64,000 nt of DNA. Source: Carallia brachiata. Taxonomy: Eukaryota; Streptophyta; Magnoliopsida; Malpighiales; Rhizophoraceae. The stretch lies in the NCBI GenBank assembly GCA_021464245.1, contig JADCRB010000037.1, positions 3,612,056-3,676,055 of the forward strand. Reading direction: 5' to 3'. The notes beneath the pieces were generated by a model. The model saw nothing but the letters and a program-made list of their open reading frames with translations, made no database searches and was not told where the DNA came from. Shown here in pieces: positions 20,850-32,700 of this stretch. Made by a program: the position numbers and the translations under genes. Position 1 is the stretch's first letter. Each line of letters starts with the position of its first letter.

Positions 20850-23800
20850 AATAATGCCTCTTATAAGGGATAAAAAAAAACACACAAATAGAAAACTAAA
20901 ATTTCATCAATTTCACAAAATTGTGCTATATCTAATTTCTTTTTTTGGTAAAAAAATGGAAAATAGATGTCGCACTTCAAATGATAAAGTAGGTGTGCTA
21001 TATCTAATCTAATGGTGTACAGGGCACGAGTGTACAAACAGAGAGAATTGGCAGAAAAAGTGTCAATAATGCAACGGTCTTATTGGTTTCTGCAATATAT
21101 TGATAAAATATGTAACAAAAATCATCGCGTTATTTTTTGTTGCAGAAAAAATGAACGTTGTTGCAGAAATATTCTTTGTTATTGTATTATTGACACTTCT
21201 TGTGTCTTTCTCTCTCTGACCGCCGATTTTTTCCCTAATGTATATAGTAATAATCACCAATAATTGTAATTTAGCAATATGGAATTCACATTAAGACAAA
21301 GATTTTAGATTTGAGTCTCTATTAAGGTGTTTGGTATAATTAAATTTATGTCAATAAAATATGCCCCTCTAATAAATATAATATTTCAGGACAAAACTAA
21401 ATGATCTCACTTGTACTTTTTTATTTTTTAACTTTAAAAAAAAAGTAAAATAAGAAATGAGTGAAAAAAAACCTCATCTACTTATATGGAATTCACATTA
21501 ACTTCCAGATATTTCCTTACTGGAGTTTCTCTTTTTGGCAAAGCATGCATTTGCCATATAATTTAATGAGGGTGATCAATATGAGTACCATGAATAATCT
21601 CTTGGGCCTAAATCGTTTTTATAAGTGTTTTAGAATAATGAATTTATCTTTTAAAATAATTATATTTAATATTTGAGACCTTGGCAATAAATAAAGATTT
21701 TTTAACTGCACGTCTCATTCTTTTACTTTTGTTTATCTTCTTTTTTTCTCTGTTTCTTTTTTTTTTTTTTTTTGCTAATAACTTTTTTATTTCATAAACG
21801 TCGTCAAAATTTGACTAAATGTTCTAAATGCATAAACGTTTTTTTTTTGGTACATATACATAAGAGTTTCTTTCATTTATTTAAACTTTAGACTCTGCAT
21901 TATGTATATTCCTACATGTGATTATCAACTAAAACGAAGCCAAACTGATAGATTTGTCCAAACGATCTTTTTATAGGTGCAGGATTTCAATGCCACAGAC
22001 ATACATGGAATTTTGTAAATAACGCTTTCACTTGATTGTCCAATGTGAAGACTTTTTTTTTTTTTTTAATTGTGTTTTTTTTTTTCGGTATTGAGCAAAA
22101 GTTCTGTTTAGCATTACAGAAAAGTCATCCGAAACCAACAAAAAAAACGACTTTATTTCGCATAGTGGACTTGGTTGTCCTAGCAATAATATTTATCTTT
22201 TAATTTACCATATTCTTCTTGTTTTAACATAATATTTGGATTTAGTTTAGTGGACAAATGATGTTCCACAATATAAGACACGCATGATTTATTTATATAA
22301 GCCTGCCGCCCCCTCAGAACTCCCAAAAGAAAACCCATCTGAATTTCGGAGTTTTTCAGTATTTAAGTTAAGCATTTTTAGACCTTACACTCCCAATTAG
22401 CTGATGTCTTACTCTTTCTTGTTTTTAAGACACAGTAAAACAAAATACATTTTTTTAATTTATCTCGAAAATTAATGATTAGTGATAATAAGAAATTTTT
22501 TTTTAACTCCTGGGACATGTCCCAACAAGCATTATAGTTTCATCGACCATTATGTACGAAAAAATATAAAAGTTATAACTAACAATTATAATTATATATT
22601 TATAAACATGTGTTTCAACTATAACTATTTTTAATATTTTTGTTGCCGGTTTTGTTATCTTACAATCAATTTATTAATGGAAAAAAAAAAAGCAAATGAA
22701 ATAAAAGTTGGGCGTCGGCCTTCACCAATCAATTCCACTATAGAATTAGTCAAAATCGTTAACCAAATCACAAAGATTAATGAATAATTAAGACCAGTAA
22801 ACTGGTCAACATAGGTCGTGCTATGGACGCGCATTTAGGTGCGTGCGCGTGCGTCTTATGAAAATAAAAGGTAGTTTTTTAACTCGTAGTCATGGCCAAA
22901 TTCTGAGGGTCTTAACTGGTGACCGGCACTCCATCATCTAGTTTTGGTTTTTTTTTGTTTTTTCTTTTAAAATTCGATGACCGCTAGTGCTTTTGTACCA
23001 ATAACATGTTCCTGTTGACCATTATATTGGCTCCTTTCCATCCACTTTTATGTTCCGTTTATACCTTATAAATAAATACTAATTTGTATATTTTGTGTCT
23101 CTTAGTAAATACCAATATTGGACACCAAAAAAAATAGTATTTAAAAATTCAACCGGTCCAATAGGTTTAATCGATAATTAAATCGGTGAATTTAGTATTT
23201 AATAATAAATATATATTTATAAAATTAATTGAAAAAATGATATTTATAGATGATGATTGAATATTAATATTTTTGTTGTAAGAACTACATTGAACATGTT
23301 AATTAATTTTAGGACTTAAATTATAATTAAAATTAAGCTTGAAGCCAAATTTTAATTTCTTTTTTTTGTTGGTTTCATTCGGTCAGTCCAACAGATCTAA
23401 TTATTTACTAATTTTAATCGATTTTTGATCTGGTTTAAACTATTCACAAATTGCCCCAAATTCGACCATGGATAGGACTGAAAATTTGGTCGACCACTGA
23501 TTAAATTAGTCGGACTAATTGGTCTAATCTGGTTTTGAAAACATTGAAAAGTAGTAGTAACAGTCAGAACCCAGAGCAGGATGGATTGGTTTGTTTTTTA
23601 ATTCCGCGGGCATTCCTCATTTCGGATCTGATGATAAATCCAAAATAACAAAAAAAGGTCAACGAAGAACTCCTTGACGATAATTACTATGCTCCGTTGC
23701 CAACAACTTCTGCAGTCCTTCCTCTGCTAGCTTGTTGCGGTAGGTGAGACTTTAAACATGAGAGTTAGTCAGATAAATCATGTACAATAATTAAAAAAAA

Positions 23801-24770
23801 AAAAAACAAGTCAAAATGTACGGATTAAAAAAAAGTATTTCACTTTTATACTGTTATTATTTATTATTTAAAATTGTATTTGATGAGTATTATAAAAAAA
23901 TATGTCCAATAAGTATTTATATACATAAATACACATAAAAATCTGAAATATTTTGGCATCTACAGTGTCACCAGATAATGTATGTATTCTTTTATTAATG
24001 AGGACAAACATATCGTTATGCCACTCATTATATTCCAAAATATAATCCTGTCACATTGTCATCGTTGGAAACGTTTAGCATATTTAATGTATGTTAAACA
24101 AATAAAATTCAAGAAAAACTTCATTACACTCAAACAATACATGTGAAATGCCTCTCTTTTTTTTTTTTCCGAAAAGGGGAAAAAAAATGAAATTAAAGTA
24201 TCTTATTCAGACAAACAGAATTTTTCCGTCTAAGCAAGAAAGGGCAAGAGCGAGAATGAATGAACAAAGATTGAACTGAACAGATTAAATAAAATTAGAG
24301 AAAGGCAGCTGCACATTAACTGGCTCAGATGGGACACCCTCAATTAAGAGTTTAGCAAAAAATAATAATAATAATAATCTTGCACAAACTGTTAATTAAG
24401 AGTTCTAACAAAAATAAGACAAAAAAAAAAAAAAAGAGTCCGAATAAACCAATGTCAACATTTAAGGCCTAATGTGGGTCCACAAAATTTTGAGTCCTCG
24501 CCATACATCCTACCTACCAAAGCCACCGATCGGCCAGTCCACGTCACAACCAACTCATGCTTGATTGAGTCGAGTTGGTGTATGCAATTAGACCGATCCC
24601 AGTCAAATCTGATTAAATTAAAATCTAATAATAACGGTATGTCGTAAATTAAATTAATTGGAATACATATAAAATGGTTACAATAATCTTACTAACGAAT
24701 ATTATTTATTTTTTTAGATAAAAAAAATATTTATAAGTATGTTGGTCATCGTTTGGTAAACTGATATTAA
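20850..24770. other. AT-rich spacer upstream of PAL
   Basis: No coding sequence is supported. The stretch has many A/T homopolymers. A TATA-like TTTATATAAGCC occurs near 22290 without a following gene. An unclassified repeat remnant at about 23100-23560 has motifs such as AACCGGTCCAATAGG and GGTCTAATCTGGTTTTG at opposite ends. Confidence 0.5.
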
Positions 24771-25906
24771 CACTTTGTTTGGAGTGCAAAAGGAGTGAGG
24801 AGAGAAAGTGGTAAGAAAGAAAGAGGAGGGAGAGAATTTAATTTTCTTTTATATTGTTTGGAGTGATAAGAGAAATGTGAGAAAAGAAAGTGGAGAGAAA
24901 TTAATAATTTGTTTGAATATGAGGAGAAAGTAAAGAGAAATAAAATTTTTTAATTATAAATGACAATTATACCCTTAGACTAAATTAATATATAATTAGA
25001 AAACCTTGTTTACTGTATTGCTTATATATTATAAAGTGGAGAGAAATCTTAGCCTTAAGCCATGGATTTAGTTGTATTTTTTTTTTCTCATAATTGTGAA
25101 CAATTAAAATTCTATCCTACTTCAACATGTTCCACATTTTTTTTTAACCTTATGCCACAAATTTTTTATTTCTCTTAAGGCTATGACTGATATTTAATAC
25201 TCAGTTCTTCTAAATAAAAAAAAAAAGTGCTGCATCAAAAAGAAAAACTTAATTTTTTTTACATCAACATTTGTTACATCTTGAGTTATGGGGTAATTAT
25301 TGATGCTAACTTGTCCTAATTTTTTTAATAAAACACCCAAAAACAAAAACTTCTGAAAAATAAAATACAAACCCCAAAAGCAAGAGGCTTTTTTCAATCA
25401 AATTAAAAAAAGAAAAAGCAGATAATTTTACGAAATTGGGGTTTAAGTTAATTTGAATTTGGGAATACGAAATTTGCTGGGTTCCTGCAGAATCAATGAA
25501 AAAACATAGAGAGAGAGAGAGAGAAAGAGATACAGTAATAAGCAACAAGAGGCTCGTGTTTCTGTAGCTCATTGGCTCTTTGTAGATCCGGCAACAGCAG
25601 CTTCGTTGGCTCGTTCTCGTTGGCCATTGCTCGGCAAACACAGACAAAAAGAGAGAGAGAGAGAGAGAGAAAAGCTTAGACAGAGAGGGCAATCTCGTCA
25701 TTTTACTGTTATTTCTTAATCTTTCGCCCATTTTCTCTCCAATTTGGAGAGATTTGTCGTACCGTATGGCAGTGCAGAATTTTCACCGGAATTTCGTCTC
25801 CTTCTCTTTCCACTTGCACTCCAAACAGCTGATTATTCCATTACCTTCGTACTTTTCTTTCCTCCCTTTTTCTTTCTCTTCCTTTCACTGCACTCCAAAC
25901 AGACTG
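24771..25906. mobile_element. Tourist-like element, 1.1 kb, or two element ends
   Basis: The left end, CACTTTGTTTGGAGTGCA, matches the reverse complement of the right end (CAGTCTGTTTGGAGTGCA). TAA flanks both sides (24768-24770 and 25907-25909). The span contains no transposase frame. It holds purine-rich internal repeats of the terminal motif (near 24857) and a second internal CACTCCAAACAG near 25816, so it may be one larger element, or the outer ends of two elements with other DNA between them. A GA-repeat region lies near 25508-25530 and 25650-25680. Confidence 0.5.
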
Positions 25907-25909
25907 TAA

Positions 25910-26286
25910 GAGTGTATTTGGAGTGCGAAGAAATGAGGGAAAAAGAGGAGAAAGAGAAGGAAACTGAAGAGAAAATAAAGTTATTTGAAGTGATAAAAAA
26001 AGTTGAGAGAAAGAAAGTAGGTGAAAAAAAGGTAAATAGTAATTTGTGAGAGAAAAAGTTGAGAGAAAATAAAGTTGTTTGGAGTGATAGAAAAATGTGA
26101 GAGAAAGAAAGTATGGTAAAAGAAAATGTAAATAGTAATTTGTGAGAGAAAAAGTGAAGAAAAAAATAAAATTATTTGAAATAATGTAAAAAGTGAAGAA
26201 AAAGAAAAGTGAAAAAGAAAAGTAAATAGTAATGATTATATTTTTTTTTTTCCCTCTTAATTTTCCTTTGCATACCAAACATAGCA
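25910..26286. mobile_element. Tourist-like MITE with TAA target duplication
   Basis: This 377-base element has imperfect inverted ends, GAGTGTATTTGG and CCAAACATAGCA. It is flanked by TAA at 25907-25909 and 26287-26289. It contains several copies of the TTTGGAGTGATAGAAAAATG-type purine-rich unit. It shares its left TAA with the right end of the 24771-25906 element. Confidence 0.62.
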
Positions 26287-26542
26287 TAAGAGTCAACTGT
26301 TGACGTCTTCATTTCATTTTATTCATAGGAAAAACTCACCACCCGAATGTTAGTATGTCTGAACGACATTTCGCCATAAACAGACCACAATGATTATTAA
26401 ATTTGAAATTTTTTCAGTAAAAAAAAAAAAAAAAGGAGGATGTTGCTATTGAATGGAGTAATTACCGAGAATGCCTACGGGATAAACTATGATTATTAAA
26501 TGTGGGTCTTAATTCAGATATATCGAAAAAAAAAAAAAAAAA

Positions 26543-26620
26543 CTAGCAAGCGCTGGTGTAGATGGTAAGAGTCCGTCACTGTTTAATTAGAGGTCTCGAG
26601 TTTACCATGAAACTTTTCAT
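26543..26620 (+). mobile_element. tRNA-derived SINE-like fragment
   Basis: A box-A-like TGGTGTAGATGGTAAG is followed, about 30 bases on, by a box-B-like AGGTCTCGAGTTTA, the arrangement of a tRNA-derived Pol III promoter at the head of a plant SINE. A poly(A) run of about 18 directly precedes it. The 3' end and target duplication are not clear, so the extent is approximate. Confidence 0.45.
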
Positions 26621-27377
26621 AAATGATACCTATTTTGTTTTGGTAAATTTAGATTATTAACACTTGAAAAATTATTGCTCTTGATGTCAGTTATACAGTT
26701 AGCGAGACTGGCCGCAAGCAGATTTACTTGAGGTTAGACACTTGTAGAAAAAATTTGTTGGGAGAGAAAAAAAATTTGTAATACTCTAATTATCGAATTG
26801 GTTGCTCGGATATTCAGCCACCATTTTATGTTTTAAAAAGAAAAAAAAAAAAAGAAGTCAGCTGTGATAGAGAGAGACTGACTGGTGCTGCTGCGGTTAG
26901 AGTGGACGGTGCGGGGTTTGGGCGTGATGGAGGGGAAGTTGGTTCGGTTATGGGGCCGTGGACCACGTGACTTGGCCTAGCGGACAACCACTTATATTCG
27001 AAACGAAATAAAATGCCTCTTGATATTTCTCGGAGTTGATATCCGCTTGACTACAATTGGCAAGAAGTACGTTGATGTGGAGGGCGCATAATCCACACAA
27101 CGTATTATATGTTTTTTTCTTATAATTTAATACATCTTACACTAAAGAGTGTCATTACACTTTCAGAATTAAATATCTGTCTGAATATATTTTTGTGCAA
27201 CAAGACTGTGATTTTAAACAACAAGACTGTTACTTTGTACAATAAAAAAATATAAAAAATATAGATTTTTTTTATTGTACAAAATAATAATCTTATTACA
27301 CAAAATTATAGACTTGTTACACAAAAAATATTCAAGTTGATACCAAATTCTGTAACTCTAATTTTTTCCTACACTAA

Positions 27378-27658
27378 TAGGTCCGTTTGTTTGCTGTAAA
27401 ATAACTTACATTTGTAAAATATTTGCAGAAAAAAATATTTGCAGTAAAAATAATGATTTTTCTTTATCACTTACTTATAGTATAGTTTATGTTTTCCCTG
27501 AAAATAATTTCAACTCTGTAAAAGGAGAAGTTATTTTACCTGAAAATTTAAAAATTTTCCCTAAATTTTGCCTATGTAAAATATTTTCCGTGAAACAAAC
27601 GCCGGAAAACTTGCAAAATTTTTTCCTATAAAATTTTTTCCTGGAAACAAACACACCC
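27378..27658. mobile_element. Harbinger/Tourist-like MITE
   Basis: The termini TAGGTCCGTTTGTTT and AAACAAACACACCC are imperfect inverted repeats, flanked by TAA at 27375-27377 and 27659-27661. The 281-base interior is AT-rich, has no reading frame, and repeats the terminal motif internally (GAAACAAACGCC near 27592). It is distinct from the GTTTGGAGTG family. Confidence 0.55.
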
Positions 27659-27943
27659 TAAATTACAGTACATCATTGCGCGTATATTGTCTTGTTCAAA
27701 AGAATCAGCTGTTCACAACGATTTTCGATACAAAATCGAAAATATTTTACTTTAAAAAACTAACGGAACCGAAACCGGTGTATAAACTGGCAAACTATTC
27801 AATTTACCCAATCATAAATACATGACAGGTGATTCGACCAAGAAACCAGAACGCGCCCGGCCTGAGTTAGGTTTAAGAACAAGTATGTTGTGCTTTCACA
27901 TTAGTAATTAGTTAGCATGTAATGCTGCCGAGTTGTATGCTGC

Positions 27944-27958
27944 AAGCTGTCCTGGGGA
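27944..27958 (+). repeat. LINE target-site duplication, 5' copy
   Basis: AAGCTGTCCTGGGGA, matched by the copy directly after the LINE poly(A) tail. Thirteen bases (GCTGTCCTGGGGA) are unambiguous; the two leading A residues merge with the poly(A) at the 3' side. Confidence 0.92.
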
Positions 27959-28235
27959 AAGCCACAGTTGTAATCATGCGAAGAACTACCCAGAAAGGGA
28001 AAAGAAAAAAAAAAAATTGAGAACTGCACTAAAAGAAAAGGCATATTAAAAGAAGGATAAAAAGCAAAAAGGAAGTTGCACAGACAAATGCCAGTAGGTA
28101 AGATGGACTTCTTCTCCTCTCTATGAGGTTTCTCTGTTCTGAGTAACAGTAGTTGTTCTGGTCTTGGCCGGACTTGTCCTGCCTTGTGCAGCATCTTTGC
28201 CTTTGTTCCCTTCTGTTCACCCTCATCTTCATACT

Positions 28236-29795
28236 ATGGAAGAAGGGCCTCAAGAATGGGATGAAACATGCTCCTTTCAAGGAGATGTGTTTTTACAGCT
28301 CAATGATGATATAGCTAATGCAGACAAAGCCTCTAAATCCTTGTTAGTGGGGAGGGTGGTTGCGGATAAGCATTTTGGTCCTAATGTGGTGAAGGATACA
28401 CTCAAAAGAGCCTGGGGTCTTAAGGGGGATCTGAAAGTGAAAGGACTGAGGACAAACGTCTTCCTCCTCCACTTTCAAAATGAAGGAGAACGCCGGCGTA
28501 TCCTTACGGGTGTCCCCTGGTCCATGGCAGGTTATCACTTCCTCATTAAAGAATGGGACCCTTCCATAGCCCTTGAGGAAGTCGACCTATCTACTTCAGT
28601 CATGTGGATCCAGGTACATGGCCTTCCCCTATCTCAAATGACCCAAGAAAATGCAAGGTCTATAGGAAGTCTCTTTGGAGGTCTGATAGAAGCAGAGAAC
28701 ACTATTGATAAAGTCAAATCTGTTCACGGTTTTATGAGGCTTCTAGTTAACTTTTGTGTTGAAAAGCCGTTGTTGGTGGGTTTTCTGAGGAAAAAATCAG
28801 AAGTTTCAACATGGGTTTCCTTGAAGTATGAACGTCTTCCAGAATGTTGTTACCGTTGTGGTGTTCTTGGTCACCAAGATAAATTCTGCCCTATCACAGA
28901 GATGGAGCCCGATAGCAATTTACAAAGAAGCAGGCAATTCGGTCCGCACATGAGAGCGGAGCTGGTGCTACCCATGAGAGGGTATAGACAGGCGGTTAGC
29001 GCTCGCCGTAAGGACGACCTTGATGAACACCCTGACCTTCTCCGGCGAGGAGCCACCTCAGGCAACGCACCTCCCGATGCTGTCCAATCACACAAGTCTC
29101 TGACTGTGAGCGGCTCATGCCTCGAGGAGCCTACTGCTGCTTCTGACCATACCGCCTTACTCCTCCACACCTCTGACTCTTACCACCCTAGTTCCTCAGC
29201 TGACCTACCATCCGTCCCATCATCTAACCTGTCCTCTATGACCCTACCCTCACTTTTTGATAATCCTCAGAACCTCTCCCAGTACTCAAAAAGAAAATCT
29301 CAATCCTCTACCAAGCACACCTGCAACAAAAAGCCAAACACAAAAACTAGATCCCCAAGCCGCCAGTTTGCCCCCTCTGGAAACCCGCCCTATGACTTAG
29401 CCAACTCTCTCATAATTTCTAAATCCTTTGCTGGCCCAAATAACCCTTGCACCTCTACTATACACCCAGCCCTTTCTGAGGCCCCATCCTCTCACAATGA
29501 CGGGCCCTCTGGTGACGGGCCTCCTGGAGCCCAATTCCTTGACAACACCACTTCCAACCAATCCAAGCCCTTGAAGATTAAGACCCGAGCCAGACTAAAA
29601 GCTTCTTGCGACTTATTAAAACAAACCCCCGACCCAACACAGTTTACCACAGAAGCTGCTCCCTATTCCTCTAAACAGATAGAACCCCTTGCTTCTAGTG
29701 ACCACTGTTCTCTCTCCACTCCCTCACCTAATGATCCTTCTTCAGCTGATACGGCGGTGGTGGCTGGCCTACAGCCACACGGTAGCCAATGTTAA
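28236..29795 (+). CDS. LINE ORF1 protein, DUF4283 plus zinc knuckle
   Basis: This is a 519-residue protein, probably the RNA-binding ORF1 product of the element. The N-terminal part (about residues 20-190) is a DUF4283-type domain, with the VPWSMAGYHFLIKEWDP block. It is followed by a CX2CX4HX4C zinc knuckle (CYRCGVLGHQDKFC) near residue 210. The C-terminal half is rich in Ser, Pro and Thr and is probably disordered. I chose the ATG at 28236; the frame continues upstream only from a non-ATG codon. The stop overlaps the ORF2 start codon by seven bases (ATGTTAA). Related domains occur singly in many plant genes that derive from such elements, but the direct link to ORF2 makes this the LINE ORF1. 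Confidence 0.92.
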   Translation: MEEGPQEWDETCSFQGDVFLQLNDDIANADKASKSLLVGRVVADKHFGPNVVKDTLKRAWGLKGDLKVKGLRTNVFLLHFQNEGERRRILTGVPWSMAGYHFLIKEWDPSIALEEVDLSTSVMWIQVHGLPLSQMTQENARSIGSLFGGLIEAENTIDKVKSVHGFMRLLVNFCVEKPLLVGFLRKKSEVSTWVSLKYERLPECCYRCGVLGHQDKFCPITEMEPDSNLQRSRQFGPHMRAELVLPMRGYRQAVSARRKDDLDEHPDLLRRGATSGNAPPDAVQSHKSLTVSGSCLEEPTAASDHTALLLHTSDSYHPSSSADLPSVPSSNLSSMTLPSLFDNPQNLSQYSKRKSQSSTKHTCNKKPNTKTRSPSRQFAPSGNPPYDLANSLIISKSFAGPNNPCTSTIHPALSEAPSSHNDGPSGDGPPGAQFLDNTTSNQSKPLKIKTRARLKASCDLLKQTPDPTQFTTEAAPYSSKQIEPLASSDHCSLSTPSPNDPSSADTAVVAGLQPHGSQC

Positions 29796-32700
29796 TATTA
29801 GCCTGGAACTGTCAAGGGGCGGGGCAACCCTTGACAGTTCGAGCCCTTAGGGGGCTCATTCAGAGGCACCGCCCGTGGGTTGTATTTTTATCTGAGACGA
29901 AACAGAGAAGAGGATATTTGGAATCACTTCGTAACAGTTTTCGCTATGATCATTCAACATACGTTGATCCGGTCGGTAGAAGAGGGGGATTGGCACTGTG
30001 GTGGTGTAGCTTCATTAATATCCAGGTTATTAATTCTTGTCCTAATGCTATTAATTGCCTATGTGAATTAAATGGAGTCTTTTGGCAACTTTCATGTCTG
30101 TATGGGGAACCCATTCGTAGTAGACGATCTCAATCATGGATTGAACTGAATCATTTTATTCCCCAGAGTAGTCTTCCTTGGCTTTGCATTGGGGATCTCA
30201 ATTGTCTTTGCAAAGAAACAGAGAAGTTTGGCAAAAGGCCTGTCAGTAGCTCTCAAAGAGACCCTCTTCGTCTCTTTATGGATACACACAATCTCATGGA
30301 TATGGGCTTTGTTGGACCTACTTTCACATGGTCTAACAACCGACAAGGCTCCAGTAATGTCCTCCAACGTATAGATAGAGCACTTATGAACCCGGAATGG
30401 TCCTCCTTATTCCCAGATGCTCTCCTTTTTCACGAGGTCCGTATTGGATCAGATCACTGCCCTCTAGTGCTTTCCCTAGCTAAGAGACAAAACAGCAGAC
30501 ATAAGCCCTTCAGATTCGAACCGAGATGGATCTCCAAGGAGCAATGTGCACAAGTTATTAAATCAGCATGGGATCAATTTGCTATAGGCAATTGGGATTC
30601 GAAGATCATGGGCTGCCGATCAGCTTTACAAGACTGGGCCAGAGATAATTTCTCCAACTCTAAGATTCAAATTCAAAAGCTTCAACGGCAACTGCTAGAC
30701 ATTCAAAAGAACTCTATGTCGAGCGAATCTAGGGAGAAGGAGAAGTTCATAATTGCAGAAATTGATCGATGCTGGGCATTAGAAGAACAATTTTGGAAAC
30801 AAAGGGCGCGTGTTGACTGGCTCAAATGGGGAGATAAGAACACCAGTTTCTTTCATCAATGTGCGAACAACCGTCGTAGACGGAATCTTATTTCCAAGCT
30901 ACAAACAGAGCAAGGACTATGGCTTGACGAGGAAGATTCTATTAGGAATCACATAGACGTCTTCTTCAGGGAACTGTTCTCATCAAAGAATCCACATCTC
31001 TCGGAAGATACTCTAAGACACATTCCCAAAGTGATCTCGGAGGATTGCAATACAGCTCTAAATGTGGAGGTTAGGCCTGAGGAGATTAAAGAGGCTGCTT
31101 TCCAACTGGGTGGCTCTAAGTCGCCAGGACCAGATGGCTTCTTGGGCTTGTTTTTTCAAAAATACTGGGATATAGTTGGGAATGATGTGATCATGCTTGT
31201 CTCTGCATTCTTCCGAGACTTACATCTTCCAAAAGATGTCAACAGGACCCTTATCGTCCTCATTCCTAAATGTTCTAATCCTGTGCATATTACTAATTTT
31301 CGGCCTATTAGTCTATGTAATTTCTCTTATAAAATTATTTCAAAAATCTTGGCTAACAGGCTTAGACCGTTCTTGGATGCTATCATCTCCCCTATGCAGA
31401 GTGCTTTTGTTCCAGGAAGGGCAATTCAAGATAACATTCTAATTGCACAGGAGGCTTTCTATTCTCTAAAGCAAAGGCGATCGGGAGGTCATTTTATGGC
31501 TATCAAGCTAGATATGCAAAAAGCCTACGATCAAGTCGAATGGGCTTTTTTGGAGCAAGTCTTACTTCGTATGGGATTTTCATCTCAGTGGGTCCAGAAA
31601 GTTATGATCTGTGTATCTACAGTGACTTACCAGGTGGTAGTAAATGGCACTCCAATGGAGCCTTTCTCCCCATCTAGAGGTCTAAGGCAAGGCGACCCGA
31701 TCTCCCCGTACCTATTCTTATGTGTCTCAGACATGCTGGCGAGGTTGATATCTAGTGCAATCCAGGAGCAATCATTAAAGGGGTTCAAGGTTGGTCCTCA
31801 TTGTCCGACCCTTTCTCATGTGTTGTTCGCAGATGATACACTATTGCTGGCTTCTGCTACACCCAAAGAGGCTAAGGAGTTAAAAGATATCCTACATCTA
31901 TACTGTAGTGCTTCGGGCCAGACTGTCAACTACACTAAGTCGGGGGTAGAATTCAGCAAGAATACCCCCAATGCCATCAAGGAAGAGGTACAAGCAATCC
32001 TGGAAATGGGGAGCTTGAAGGATACAGAAAAATATCTGGGCTTACCAATCAAACTCGCTCGTTCCAGATCGAAGGCTTTAACTTTCATTATTTCCCGTAT
32101 TGAAAGCAAACTCCAAACCTGGAAAACACGACTTCTTTCTCAAGCCGGACGAGGTACTCTCATTAAAGCTATAGCAACGGCAATCCCTGTTTATGCTATG
32201 TCCATTCTCAAGTTCCCATCTAAGGTATGTGCCAAAATCAACTCTCTAATAGCTAGATTCTGGTGGGGACAGAAAGAATCTGAATATCGAATCCCGTGGG
32301 TGCGTTGGGATACTCTAATCAAACCTATTGGAGAGGGTGGTCTCGGATTCCGAGACCTTGCCACCTTCAACCTTGCTCTTCTTGCTAAACAGGCCTGGAG
32401 AATCATTCAGGAACCTTCTAAGGTTTGGGTACAAGTTTTAAAAGGGCGCTACTTCTCAGCTTCTTCTTTTATGAACGTTGGTCCGGTCAAGCACGCTTCT
32501 TGGAGTTGGCAAAGCTTGATGCTTAGTAGAGATCTTATACGCATTGGTATGAGATGGCTCGTGGGAAAAGGAAACATCCCTATCTGGGATGAGCCATGGG
32601 TCCCGGACCTCCCCAATTTCAAAATTGCTTCTCAAAGATCCGAAATTTCTGAGTGCTTCACAGTTAAGGACCTTATAAATGTGGGAAATTGGAATATAGC

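Noticed and set aside
25306..26296. Minus-strand frames of 140-150 codons with Leu/Ser/Phe-rich translation
   Set aside because: They translate GA-repeats and the purine-rich Tourist-like MITE; composition explains the openness.
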